A stretch of DNA of 64,000 nt from the NCBI GenBank assembly GCA_016717335.1, contig JADKFS010000003.1:372001-436000 (forward strand), written 5' to 3'. Both the position numbers and the translations under genes were made by a program. Under the pieces are notes generated by a model, which was not told where the DNA came from, ran no database searches, and saw only the letters and a program-made list of their open reading frames with translations. This document shows positions 1 through 7,802 of this stretch, one piece after another. Within the stretch, counting starts at the first letter, position 1; each line of letters starts with the position of its first letter. Origin of the DNA: Candidatus Ribeiella danica. GTDB lineage: Bacteria > Chloroflexota > Chloroflexia > Chloroflexales > Roseiflexaceae.

Positions 1-244
1 GCTGGGACACCTTACGCCCCACTTGAGAACTCCAAATGGCGGGCGGGCGTGTATTGCAGTCTAGTGAGAGAGCAGTGAAAAAGACGATCGATCAGGCCGC
101 CAGCTTTATTCAATAAGTAGGCGTTGAGGGGGGTGCACAGCATCAGGACGCCGAGGAAAAGCTCAATCTCGCCGATCGCTCCAGAGCTTGTGGGGCCGAA
201 ATAAGCGCATGTGCGACGAAATAATTGTGGCGATGCGGAACCAC
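1..244. other. No gene recognised at the left edge
   Basis: I find no open frame here with recognisable protein character, ribosome binding site or RNA signature. The base composition is more AT-rich than most of the window. It may be an old intergenic region or the tail of a decayed gene; nothing more can be supported. Confidence 0.4.
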
Positions 245-273
245 TTGCAAAAAAAGAAATAATGCGCTATGAT
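245..273 (+). promoter_or_regulatory. Sigma-70-type promoter of the 314 gene
   Basis: TTGCAA (245-250), a 17-base spacer beginning with an A-rich stretch, and TATGAT (268-273). The predicted start of transcription near 280 leaves a short leader with an AGAGGTG ribosome site just before the ATG at 314. Confidence 0.6.
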
Positions 274-313
274 AAGAAATCATCCGTAGGTATACCAGAG
301 CAGAGGTGTAGCG

Positions 314-649
314 ATGCCAAGTGTACGGAAACTGAACACAGACGAGGTACGCGCTCTTGAAAACAAGGGCAAGGGTCAGCGAAAGCTGATCGAGGAGCAG
401 TACGACGCCATTCTAGGCGAGTACGACCGGGGCGAGTACGGCGAGGCATTATTAGAGCCAGATGAGAATCGTCTGACCGTGCGCAATCGGCTCAAGGCAG
501 CCGCACGGCGGCGCGGCCTGTCGCTCGATTTCCGGCGCACAAAGGAAGATCTGCTGCGATTCCAGGTGGTTCAGACCGCAAAGTTGGTCGAGCCGCCGCC
601 GCCGCCGCCGCCCGCGCCGAAGACCCGCGGCCGTAAAAAGAAAGTCTGA
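314..649 (+). CDS. Small basic conserved protein of unknown function
   Basis: This 111-residue protein has charged, helix-rich sequence over residues 1-85 (many Arg, Lys and Glu), then a run of prolines at about 93-101 and a Lys/Arg-rich tail ending RGRKKKV. The basic tail would suit nucleic-acid binding, but no domain is recognisable, so that role is only inferred. The ATG at 314 follows an AGAGGTG ribosome site. The gene has its own promoter upstream and an intrinsic terminator downstream, so it looks like a single-gene unit and is probably genuinely expressed. Confidence 0.6.
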   Translation: MPSVRKLNTDEVRALENKGKGQRKLIEEQYDAILGEYDRGEYGEALLEPDENRLTVRNRLKAAARRRGLSLDFRRTKEDLLRFQVVQTAKLVEPPPPPPPAPKTRGRKKKV

Positions 650-681
650 TCTCGTCCTAACATCCTGTTAGTGGCGCGAAT

Positions 682-724
682 ACCGCGAAGCGGCGTGATC
701 ATCGCCGTCTCTCGCGGTTTTTTT
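682..724 (+). terminator. Intrinsic terminator after the 314 gene
   Basis: ACCGCGA (682-688) pairs with TCGCGGT (712-718). An inner CGGCG/CGCCG stem lies within, and a run of seven T follows (718-724). Confidence 0.8.
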
Positions 725-731
725 GTTATTT

Positions 732-780
732 GAGTGTTGGAGTGTTGAACGTTCAACCTGCCAACGTGCAACAGCAATCG
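732..780. repeat. Short octamer tandem repeat ending in a palindrome
   Basis: Two copies of GAGTGTTG are followed by the palindrome GTTGAACGTTCAAC (744-757) and related CAAC/GCAAC units. This is one member of the 7-8-bp tandem repeats scattered through the window. Confidence 0.6.
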
Positions 781-808
781 AATGCCGATATGGATACCAA
801 GTGACCCA

Positions 809-1969
809 CTAGCGGCAGCGCGTCGGGGCCTCGGCCTGCGCGTACACGCGATCGAACTCGTCGAGATAGGCGCGTGCCAGCGCCGGGTCGTCCACAATCA
901 CCAGGTTCTCGTCGTTGTCCTTCTCGGCGCTGCTGGTGAAGTTGTACGAGCCGGTGATCACAGTGCGCGTATCGATCACGATCACCTTATGGTGCAGGAT
1001 GTAGCAGTTGCCGTCCTCCAGCACGTCCACCCCGCCCTGCCGGAGCCGGCCGAAATCGGCGCCGCTGCCGCTCGCGTTCTGCGTCTCGAACACGCCGCGC
1101 ACCGCCAGCCCGGCCTTGGCCTTGGCGACCAGCGCGTCGGCGATCGCGTCTGATGTGAACGAGAAGGCCATGAAGTGGATGCTGGTCTTGGCTGCGCGCA
1201 GCCGCTCCAGCACGTGCCGCGCGACGCCATCCTCGGGCGAGAAGTAGACCTCGACGCGCGCCGGGCCGAGACGCACCTGCGGATACGGCGTGGCGCTGGT
1301 CTTGCCGGTGCCGAAGCGCCCGGCGACCAGCTGCTCGAACTCGCGGGTGTAGTCGGCGGCGATCTGCTTGCTCGCGAGGCGCAGCATGTTGTTGTTATTC
1401 CTGAAGGTGTCGTTGGTCGTGACGTTCCACGAGCCGGCCCAGGCGATCGCGCCGTCCACGACCACGAACTTGTCGTGCATGAACGGCTCGCGCCGGTCGA
1501 AGCGTACAGGGACGCCGGCGCGCTGCAGCCGGCCGGTCAGCTCGGCGACCTCGGGGGTGTCAAGGTTCTCGCTGTCCACGACCACGCGCACCGCCACGCC
1601 GCGCGCCTGCGCGCGCAGCAGCGCTTCGGCCACCTCGACGATGTCGAAGTCGAACGAGGCCAGGTCCACGCTCGCGCGGGCGGCGTCGATGTCCGCCACT
1701 ACCGCCTGCAGCAGCGGCACGGTCGGTCGCTGCTGTGGCCGATCGGGGTAGACCAGGAAGGGCGTCGTGAAGAAGGCCTGGATGGCGCCGGCGGCGGCCT
1801 GGTCGGCGGCTGCCTGTGGGCCTGCCAGCCCGAGCTGGGCGCGCGCGCCGGCGGCGATTCGACCAAGCGCGCCCGACTGGTACAGGTAGGCTCCGGCCAG
1901 CAGCAGGAGCAGCAAGAGTGTGATCGCCGGCGCGCCCCCGCGGCGCGCGGCGGCTCGCCGGGGCCGCAT
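809..1969 (-). CDS. Membrane-anchored phospholipase D-like protein
   Basis: The 386-residue protein has an N-terminal basic stretch, then a Leu-rich membrane segment at about residues 16-31, then two PLD domains. Each carries an HKD motif: HDKFVVVD followed by GSWN in the first half and HHKVIVID followed by GSYNFTSS in the second. The family cleaves or transfers phosphodiester bonds using the paired histidines; members include nucleases, phospholipases and cardiolipin synthases. The single anchor and two complete catalytic halves suggest an exported enzyme acting outside the membrane, substrate unknown. Its ATG overlaps the stop of the preceding gene (TGATG), so the two genes are probably translated together. 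Confidence 0.85.
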   Translation of the reverse strand: MRPRRAAARRGGAPAITLLLLLLLAGAYLYQSGALGRIAAGARAQLGLAGPQAAADQAAAGAIQAFFTTPFLVYPDRPQQRPTVPLLQAVVADIDAARASVDLASFDFDIVEVAEALLRAQARGVAVRVVVDSENLDTPEVAELTGRLQRAGVPVRFDRREPFMHDKFVVVDGAIAWAGSWNVTTNDTFRNNNNMLRLASKQIAADYTREFEQLVAGRFGTGKTSATPYPQVRLGPARVEVYFSPEDGVARHVLERLRAAKTSIHFMAFSFTSDAIADALVAKAKAGLAVRGVFETQNASGSGADFGRLRQGGVDVLEDGNCYILHHKVIVIDTRTVITGSYNFTSSAEKDNDENLVIVDDPALARAYLDEFDRVYAQAEAPTRCR

Positions 1970-2514
1970 CAGCGCTCTCCGCGCCCGCGCTTCAAGTAGG
2001 TCGCCAGGCGGCTGCGCTTGCGGCGCGCCTGTCCGTCGCCCGCGCCGGCAGGCCGCTGATCGCGCGATCGTGCGGGCGCTGGCTGCGTCGGCTGTGTCGG
2101 CGCGGCGGGAGGCGCGTCCGGCTGGACGACGATCGGGCCGTCGACCTCGCTCATGTGCAGCGCGGGCGCGTCGATCGGCGGCGGGGTCGGCTCGGGGGTC
2201 GCGGCGACGAGCGGCGCGGCGGCAGGAGCCGGCCCGCGGGGTGCAGCCTTGCCCAGCTCGGCCTCGGCCAGCGCGACCAGCCGCGCCGGGTCGTTCTCGC
2301 CCGAGCGCGCCGCCGCGCGGGCGGCCTGGCGCACCGCCTGGACCTCCGCCTCAACCGCCTCGTCGGAGCGGGCCGGGTCGGCGGCGGCGGCGCCCGCTCG
2401 CTCGCTGGCCCAGCTGATCAGCGCCGTCGCCGCCTCGTCCTCCAGGTCGCCGCGCAGGCGCTCGTCCTCCTGGATCCGCTCCATCATCCGCTGCTGGCGC
2501 TCGTTCTCTGTCAT
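1969..2514 (-). CDS. Hypothetical acidic/proline-rich protein upstream of the PLD gene
   Basis: I do not recognise a family for this 181-residue protein. Residues 1-95 are helical and strongly charged (Glu, Asp and Arg, with Ala), possibly coiled. Residues 95-150 are Ala/Pro/Thr-rich and look disordered. The tail is basic (RRKRSRLATYLKRGRGER). There is no signal peptide or membrane segment. It is the first gene of a two-gene unit with the PLD-like gene (shared base TGATG) and has its own extended -10 promoter, so a partner or regulatory role for the PLD protein is possible but unproven. Confidence 0.65.
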   Translation of the reverse strand: MTENERQQRMMERIQEDERLRGDLEDEAATALISWASERAGAAAADPARSDEAVEAEVQAVRQAARAAARSGENDPARLVALAEAELGKAAPRGPAPAAAPLVAATPEPTPPPIDAPALHMSEVDGPIVVQPDAPPAAPTQPTQPAPARSRDQRPAGAGDGQARRKRSRLATYLKRGRGER

Positions 2515-2572
2515 ACCTCGCTCTCAGGCATCGGCTTGCGCCGGCGATTCGCCGCTGCGCGGCGATGATATC

Positions 2573-2581
2573 AGTATACCA
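2573..2581 (-). promoter_or_regulatory. Extended -10 promoter for the 2514/1969 gene pair
   Basis: On the minus strand TGG-TATACT (2581 down to 2573) gives a predicted start near 2566, about 50 bases before the ATG at 2514. No good -35 is seen, as expected for an extended -10 promoter. Confidence 0.5.
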
Positions 2582-2634
2582 TAGGCGTCGCGCCCCCGAC
2601 GCCGGTTGGGGGCGGCTCGCGAGCCGCCCTTACG

Positions 2635-3003
2635 CCGGGGCGCTGCGCCCGCGGCCCCCGCCTGCTGGTTCTGCTGACGGCAGCGATGACTCTTCCGGGG
2701 CGCTGCGCCCCTGGCCCCCCGCCCGGGGGAACCCGCGCCGGTTCAAGACGCTCCGCTAGCGGTCTTCCGGGGCGCTACGCCCCGGCCCCCCGCCTGCTGC
2801 GGGGGGCGCGGGCCCGCGCGCGGGCCGGGGCGGGGGGGGGCCCGCCGGGGGGCCGGCGGGCCGCGGGGGGGGGGGGGCCGGGCCGCCGCGGGGGCCCGCG
2901 CCGGCCGGGGGGTTCTGCTGACGGCAGCGATGACTCTTCCGGGGCGCTGCGCCCGCGGCCCCCGCCTTGTCAGCTTGTCAGCTTGTCAGCTTGTCAGCTT
3001 GTC
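2635..3003. repeat. GC-rich repeat field with a 44-bp direct repeat, very G/C-rich tract and octamer tract
   Basis: This gene-less stretch carries several copies of a CCGGGGCGCTGCGCCCC palindromic unit (starting near 2635, 2695, 2767 and 2939). A perfect 44-bp direct repeat lies at 2667-2710 and 2911-2954. Positions about 2795-2910 are almost pure G and C. Four octamers CAGCTTGT follow (2971-3002). No coding potential is seen. The extreme G/C tract could contain assembly errors. Confidence 0.7.
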
Positions 3004-3004
3004 T

Positions 3005-3230
3005 CCGGGGCGCTGCGCCCCCGGCCCCCCGCCCGGGGGAACCCGCGCCGGTTCCCCCGGCCCCCCTCCGGCAAATGATGCCTTCCCGGTTGCATTGCTG
3101 GTGGTCCATGCCTGGCACCATTCCGATCGGACGTGTTGTCTCTCGCCGCGCCTGGATTCAGCCAGGCATGCGCGCCAAGCGCTCAAACTGAGGCAAGATT
3201 ATTTTGGGGCCTAGGGGCGAAGCCCCGGCC
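3005..3230. repeat. Dispersed GC-rich element, copy 1
   Basis: The first 76 bases (3005-3080) are identical to 6315-6390. The middle holds a 9-bp inverted repeat ATGCCTGGC (3108-3116) / GCCAGGCAT (3161-3169). The end carries a TTTTGGGG-CC(T/C)AGGGGCG-AAGCCCC motif. The other copies are at 6315-6543 and 57150-57392. No transposase or protein frame is conserved among the copies. Confidence 0.75.
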
Positions 3231-3238
3231 GTGGGGGC

Positions 3239-3273
3239 GCGCAGCGGCTTCGGCAAGGCCGAAACCGCTGCGC
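3239..3273. repeat. Long hairpin with three-base loop upstream of rsmI
   Basis: GCGCAGCGGCTTCGGC (3239-3254), loop AAG, and GCCGAAACCGCTGCGC (3258-3273) pair with a single mismatch. It belongs to the architectural group of long-stem, three-base-loop hairpins seen between genes in this window. Confidence 0.7.
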
Positions 3274-3285
3274 CCACCAAATAGC

Positions 3286-3294
3286 TGGTATAAT
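3286..3294 (+). promoter_or_regulatory. Extended -10 promoter of rsmI
   Basis: TGG-TATAAT (3286-3294) predicts transcription from about 3301, roughly 30 bases before the rsmI ATG at 3333. No clear -35 is seen. Confidence 0.65.
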
Positions 3295-3332
3295 GCCCGC
3301 GGCACCCGGCCCTCTTGGAGCGAAACGACGCA

Positions 3333-4052
3333 ATGCTCTACTTTGTCGCCACCCCGATCGGCAACCTGGGCGATATCACGCTGCGCGCGCTGGAGGTGCT
3401 GCGCGAGGTCGACGTCGTCGCGAGCGAGGACACCCGCAAGACGGGCGTGCTGCTGCGGCACTTCGAGATCAAGAAGCCGCAGATCGCCTTCCACGAGCAC
3501 AACGAGCGCCAGGTCGGCGAGCGGATCGTCGAGCTGCTGCGCCAGGGCAAGTCGGTCGCGGTCGTCAGCGACGCCGGCACGCCCGGCATCTCCGACCCCG
3601 GCTTCACGCTGGTGCGCCGCGCGGTCGACGAGGGGCTGGAGGTGACGATGGCGCCCGGCCCGGCCGGGCTCATCATGGCGCTGGTGCTGTCGGGACTGCC
3701 GGTGCACAGCTTCACCTTCCGCGGCTTCCCGCCGCGCAAGCCCGGCCCGCGCCGGCGCTTCCTCGAGGTCGACCTGCGCTCGCCGCACACGCTGATCTTC
3801 TACGAGAGCCCCTACCGGCTCGCGGCGTTCCTCAAGGACGCCCTGACTGTCTACGGCGACCGCGAGGCCGCGATCGCGAACGATCTGACCAAGCTGTTCG
3901 AGAGGGTCTTGCGCGGCCGGCTCTCGGATCTGCTGAACGAGGATCTGGTCCTGAAGCCCAAGGGCGAGTATATCGTCGTGATCGCGGGGGTCGATCGGAA
4001 GGCGCGCGATGCGCAGGGCGACGACGACGCCGATGACGATGAGTCCGAATGA
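3333..4052 (+). CDS. rsmI: 16S rRNA (cytidine-1402-2'-O)-methyltransferase
   Basis: RsmI adds a 2'-O-methyl group to C1402 in helix 44 of 16S rRNA, next to the P-site codon, using S-adenosylmethionine. The sequence has the family start YFVATPIGNLGDIT, then ASEDTR, the loop VSDAGTPGISDPG and a downstream YESPYRL motif. The tail is short, acidic and probably disordered. Length (about 239 residues) is slightly below the 270-290 usual in the family. I chose ATG 3333, which begins the conserved MLYFVATPIGN and has GGAG 12 bases upstream; a TTG at 3315 is possible. The gene stands directly before a TGT-like gene and a G1405 methyltransferase homologue on the same strand. Confidence 0.93.
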   Translation: MLYFVATPIGNLGDITLRALEVLREVDVVASEDTRKTGVLLRHFEIKKPQIAFHEHNERQVGERIVELLRQGKSVAVVSDAGTPGISDPGFTLVRRAVDEGLEVTMAPGPAGLIMALVLSGLPVHSFTFRGFPPRKPGPRRRFLEVDLRSPHTLIFYESPYRLAAFLKDALTVYGDREAAIANDLTKLFERVLRGRLSDLLNEDLVLKPKGEYIVVIAGVDRKARDAQGDDDADDDESE

Positions 4053-4086
4053 AGCCAGCCGCTGAGGCCATAGGAGCAGCTATCTC

Positions 4087-5172
4087 GTGTTGAGGCTCAT
4101 GCACGGCGACCTGGTGTTCCCGACGTTCCTGCCCGACGCGACGCTGGGCGTGGTGCGCTCGGTCGACGCGGCCGACCTCGCCGGCACAGGCGTCCAGGCG
4201 CTGGTAATGAACGTGTTCCACCTGATGCAGAAGCCCGGCTCCTCGACGATCCAGGGGCTGGGCGGGCTGCACGCGATGGCCGGCTGGCCGCGCCCGATCA
4301 TGACCGACTCGGGCGGATTCCAGGCCTACTCGCTGATTCGCCAGAACCCGCGCGCCGGCAGCCTGACCGACCAGGGCATCCGCTTTCAGCCCGAGGGCGC
4401 CGAGCGGCCGTTCCAGCTGACGCCCGAGAAGTGCATCCAGCTCCAGCTGGCCTACGGCGCCGATATCGTGGTCTGCCTGGACGACTGCACGCACGTGGAC
4501 GACTCGTTCGCCGAGCAGCAGGCCTCGGTGCTGCGCACGATCAAGTGGGCCAGGCGCTGCAAGGCCGAGATGGAGCTGCAGCTGCGCCAGCGCAAGCGGG
4601 CGGCGGGGCCGCCCCCGCTGCTGTTCGGCGTCGTGCAGGGCGGCGGGTCGGAGCAGCTGCGGCACGAGTGCGCCGAGGCGCTGCTGGAGATCGGCTTCGA
4701 CGGCTACGGCTACGGCGGCTGGCCGCTCGATCGCAACAACGAGTTGCTGCGCGACATGCTGGGCTACACCCGTTCGCTCATCCCGCCGGAGCTCCCGATG
4801 CACGCGCTGGGCGTCGGCCACCCCGAGAGCGTGGCGGCCTGCGCGGCGCTGGGCTACCAGATGTTCGACAGCGCACTGCCGACCCGCGACGCGCGCGGCG
4901 GCCGGCTCTACACGTTCACCTCGGACCCGGCGCGCGCGGGGTTTCGGCTGCGCGGCAGCTGGTTCGCCTACCTGTACGTCGAGGATAAGAAGCACATCAA
5001 GGCCGGCGATCCGATCTCGCCGTTCTGCGACTGCCACACCTGCGCGACGTACTCGCTGGGCTACCTGCACCACCTGCACAAGATCGGCGATGTGCTGTTC
5101 CAGCGCCTGGCGACGATCCACAACCTGCGGTTCATGATGCGGCTTATGGATCTGATCCGCGCTGCGTCGTAG
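4087..5172 (+). CDS. Divergent tRNA-guanine transglycosylase-like enzyme
   Basis: TGT enzymes exchange a guanine base in RNA for a deazaguanine; related enzymes act on archaeal tRNA or on DNA. Visible TGT features are DSGGFQAYSL with Asp74, DDCT at 132-135, FGVVQGG with Gln184, FDSALPTRDARGG with the nucleophile-type Asp261, and zinc ligands CDCHTC (Cys314, 316 and 319) with a following His cluster. At 361 residues it is near family length. The loop that reads GGLAVGE in queuine/preQ1 enzymes is GGWPLDR here (210-216), so base specificity may differ. GTG 4087 has AGGAG ten bases upstream; ATG 4099 is an alternative. It lies between rsmI and a 16S methyltransferase. Confidence 0.8.
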   Translation: MLRLMHGDLVFPTFLPDATLGVVRSVDAADLAGTGVQALVMNVFHLMQKPGSSTIQGLGGLHAMAGWPRPIMTDSGGFQAYSLIRQNPRAGSLTDQGIRFQPEGAERPFQLTPEKCIQLQLAYGADIVVCLDDCTHVDDSFAEQQASVLRTIKWARRCKAEMELQLRQRKRAAGPPPLLFGVVQGGGSEQLRHECAEALLEIGFDGYGYGGWPLDRNNELLRDMLGYTRSLIPPELPMHALGVGHPESVAACAALGYQMFDSALPTRDARGGRLYTFTSDPARAGFRLRGSWFAYLYVEDKKHIKAGDPISPFCDCHTCATYSLGYLHHLHKIGDVLFQRLATIHNLRFMMRLMDLIRAAS

Positions 5173-5190
5173 CGGTTTAGGATCCCTCCT

Positions 5191-5273
5191 CCCACTCCCG
5201 TCCCTGGCAGGGGCGGGGGTGAAACGGGCGGTGTGGCAGGTTTGGCGAAGCCAGACCTGCCACACCGCCCCAA
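5191..5273. repeat. G/C hairpin plus long three-base-loop hairpin between TGT-like gene and methyltransferase
   Basis: A C-rich/G-rich hairpin is followed by GGGCGGTGTGGCAGG(T)TTGGC, loop GAA, GCCAGACCTGCCACACCGCCC (to about 5270). The second stem is 21 bp with one G-U-type pair. There is no T run, so it is not a standard terminator. Confidence 0.7.
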
Positions 5274-5284
5274 TGACAACATGA

Positions 5285-6166
5285 ATGAAAGATGATACAA
5301 GCACGCCTACGGCGGGCCTGGACGAGCTGGTGCAGCTGGTGCGCGCCGGCAAGAAGTACGAGGCGATCAGCGAGGCTCTCATCCGCTCGGTCGGGCGGCG
5401 CGAGCTGGCGGCGCGGCGGAATCTCAAGGAGGCCGTCAAGGCGACCAGGAACAAGCTGCACCAGGTCGCCGGCGCCTACCTCGACGCGCGCCCGCCGTAC
5501 GAGGCCTGGCTGGAGCTGCTCGCCGAGGCGGCGACGCCCGACGATCGAGGGCCGACGATCGACGACGAGCATGGAGTCAACCCGAAGCTCAAAACTCAAA
5601 ACTCAAAACTGGCAGCGGTCTGCCGCGAGCTGATGCGCCACCACGCCTCGACGCGCGAGCGGCTGGCGATCCTCGGCTCGTTCTACGCGACCACGCTGGC
5701 GTCGATCCAGCCGGTGCGCTCGGTGCTGGACGTCGCGTGCGGCCTGAACCCGCTGGCGATCCCCTGGATGCCGCTCGCCGCCGGAGCGACCTACCACGCC
5801 TGCGACCTCTACGCCGACATGGCCGACTTTCTGAACCGCTTCCTGCGGCTCGCCGGCGTGCAGGGCGGGGCGCAGGTCTGCGATCTGCTCAGCGGCCCGC
5901 CGCGCGAGACCGTCGACCTGGCGCTGGTGCTGAAGGCGCTCCCGCCGCTGGACCAGCTGGAGAAGAACGCCGGGCGCGACCTGCTGCGCGCGCTCGACGC
6001 CCGGCACATGCTGGTCTCGTTCCCGGCGCGCAGCCTGGGCGGCCGATCTAAGGGCATGGTCGTGTACTACGAGGAGCGCTTCCGCGCGCTGGCGGACGCG
6101 GAGGGCTGGGCGATCGAGCGGTTCGAGTTTCCGACCGAGCTGGCCTTCCTGGTGCGGCGCGCGTAG
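5285..6166 (+). CDS. 16S rRNA (guanine-1405-N7)-methyltransferase family (FmrO/Arm/Rmt type)
   Basis: Members methylate N7 of G1405 in the ribosomal A site and give high resistance to 4,6-disubstituted aminoglycosides such as gentamicin and kanamycin. Signatures in order: NKLHQVAGAYLDA near 57-68, HASTRERL at 120-127, the SAM motif VLDVACGLNPLA near 147-158, SFPARSLGGRSKGM at 244-257, and a C-terminal FPTELAFLVRRA. At 293 residues it is longer than the 250-280 typical of the family. The excess lies just before HASTRERL, where a run of CTCAAAA heptamers (5588-5610) is translated in frame as KLKTQNSKL. It is third in a same-strand row after rsmI and a TGT-like gene. No antibiotic biosynthesis genes are nearby, so self-protection is not suggested. 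Activity is inferred. Confidence 0.88.
   Translation: MKDDTSTPTAGLDELVQLVRAGKKYEAISEALIRSVGRRELAARRNLKEAVKATRNKLHQVAGAYLDARPPYEAWLELLAEAATPDDRGPTIDDEHGVNPKLKTQNSKLAAVCRELMRHHASTRERLAILGSFYATTLASIQPVRSVLDVACGLNPLAIPWMPLAAGATYHACDLYADMADFLNRFLRLAGVQGGAQVCDLLSGPPRETVDLALVLKALPPLDQLEKNAGRDLLRALDARHMLVSFPARSLGGRSKGMVVYYEERFRALADAEGWAIERFEFPTELAFLVRRA
5588..5610 (+). repeat. CTCAAAA heptamer tract inside the G1405 methyltransferase gene
   Basis: Three CTCAAAA units plus CT lie within the coding frame, just before the conserved HASTRERL block, and preserve the frame. Related heptamers flank murA at 49043-49111. Confidence 0.8.
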
Positions 6167-6187
6167 CCTTGGGGGCGGGCGCTGCTT

Positions 6188-6543
6188 CCGGGGCGCTGCG
6201 CCCCCGACCCCGCTTGGGTCAGTTTCGACAGCGATTCCTTTTCCGGGGCGCTGCGCCCCCGGCCCCCCGCCCGGGGAACCCGCGCCGGTTCGTGTGGCCG
6301 CGGCCAGCTTTTTCCCGGGGCGCTGCGCCCCCGGCCCCCCGCCCGGGGGAACCCGCGCCGGTTCCCCCGGCCCCCCTCCGGCAAATGATGTCGAACCAGA
6401 TGCAAGCATCGTGGTGGATGCCCAGCACCAGTTCTACCGGACGAGTTCCATCCCGGCGCGCGTGGATTCCGCCGGGCATGCGCGTCAAGCGCTGAACGTG
6501 AGGTTGCGTCATTTTGGGGTCCAGGGGCGCAAGCCCCGGCCGG
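6188..6543. repeat. GC-rich repeat field with dispersed element copy 2
   Basis: CCGGGGCGCTGCGCC units start near 6188 and 6243. The full element spans 6315-6543. It shares 76 identical bases with copy 1 and has ATGCCCAGC (6418-6426) opposite GCCGGGCAT (6471-6479), with the same 44-base gap as copy 1. The region after it to 6677 is GC-rich, repetitive and without a recognisable gene. Confidence 0.75.
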
Positions 6544-6677
6544 GGGGCGGCGGGGGTGGCGGCCCACCCCCGCCCGCGGGGGCACGGGGGGCGCGCAGCC
6601 CCCCGCAAGCCGGCGGGGTGCCATAGCCACGGGGGCACGGGGGCGCGCAGCCCCTGCTGAGCTGCGCGCAGCCAAGC

Positions 6678-7802
6678 TTACGCCCCGACAACCGCCAGCG
6701 GAGCGGGCATAAACAGCAGCACGAACACCACCAGCCCGAAGATCGCCAGCGCGGCGTGCCGCCCGTCCAGCCGCGAGATATCGTTCAGCGGCGGCGGGTG
6801 GCGCGGCCCGATCAGGAAGGCCAGCAGCGCCCACAGCAGCCACGTGTTCGAGACCAGCAGCCCCAGCGCGACGCACGCCGCGATCAGCGCGTAGGCCAGG
6901 TAGTGCGCGCGCTCGCCCAGCAGCGCGTAGGCGACGTGGCCGCCGTCGAGCTGGCCGATCGGCAGCAGGTTCAGCATCGTCACCAGCAGGCCGATCCAGG
7001 CGCCCCATGCCACCGGGCCGAGCTGCACGTCGACGCCGCCGCTGGGCAGGAAGCGGCCGAACACCACCCACTTCGCCGCGATGTACAGCAGCGAGTTGCC
7101 CTCCTGGATGTAGCCGCCCGCCGTGGCCGGCGGCGGGCCGATCGTCGAGGCCGCCAGGCCGAAGATCAGCAGCGGGATGGCCACGGCCAGCCCGGCCAGC
7201 GGGCCGGCGATCCCGACCTCCAGCACGGTCCGGCGGTCCTCCATCGGCTCGCGCTGGACGATCACCGCGCCCATCGTGCCGGTGAAGCTCAGGAACGGCG
7301 GCAGCGGGATGAAGTAGGGCAGGCTGACGGGGGCGTGGCGCAGCCGGCCGACCACGTAGTGGCCCATCTCGTGCGTGAACAGGATGCCCAGCAGCGTCGC
7401 GGCGAACGGCACGCCGGCCAGGATGCTGATCGGGTTGGTCAGCGGGTTGGCGCCATTGTTCAGCGCGCCGGTCAGCAGCACCGTGAACACGGTGATCAGA
7501 AACAGCGCCACCGGCAGCGCCACGCGCGGCTTGCGGCGGTCGACCACCCCGGGCATCGCCACCAGCTCGTCGGCGTCGGCGTCGACGCCCTGGCGCAGGA
7601 ACGGCGTGAAGCCGATCTCCTCGATCCGCGCGCGGATGGCCTGGTACAGAGTGTCGGATGGGCCGGACAGCCGGCCGCGCAGCGTCAGCGTGCCGCGATC
7701 GTCCCATTGGTAGCTGTCGACATCCATCAGCCCTTGCAGCGACGCGCGGACCCGGCCGGCGATCTCCAGCCGGTCGATGTTCTCCACAGAGGCGTAGTCC
7801 AA
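6678..7802 (-). CDS. Site-2 protease family (M50) membrane metalloprotease
   Basis: Site-2 proteases cut substrates inside the membrane, often to release regulators. This 374-residue protein has a cytoplasmic N-terminal domain of about 92 residues and then six or more membrane segments. The zinc motif HEMGH lies at 144-148, inside a membrane helix. The second catalytic motif NLLPIGQLDGGH is at 278-289, with Asp286 as the likely third ligand. The N-terminal domain and lack of a PDZ domain resemble the EGY1-like group common in phototrophs, which is an inference. It is a single gene, divergent from the peptide-binding protein gene, with its own extended -10 promoter. Confidence 0.88.
   Translation of the reverse strand: MDYASVENIDRLEIAGRVRASLQGLMDVDSYQWDDRGTLTLRGRLSGPSDTLYQAIRARIEEIGFTPFLRQGVDADADELVAMPGVVDRRKPRVALPVALFLITVFTVLLTGALNNGANPLTNPISILAGVPFAATLLGILFTHEMGHYVVGRLRHAPVSLPYFIPLPPFLSFTGTMGAVIVQREPMEDRRTVLEVGIAGPLAGLAVAIPLLIFGLAASTIGPPPATAGGYIQEGNSLLYIAAKWVVFGRFLPSGGVDVQLGPVAWGAWIGLLVTMLNLLPIGQLDGGHVAYALLGERAHYLAYALIAACVALGLLVSNTWLLWALLAFLIGPRHPPPLNDISRLDGRHAALAIFGLVVFVLLFMPAPLAVVGA

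Noticed and set aside
2986..3186. Minus-strand frame through element copy 1 with similarity to frames in copies 2 and 3
   Set aside because: The copies differ by single-base length changes in the middle, so the frame is not maintained. The apparent protein similarity follows from DNA repeat identity.
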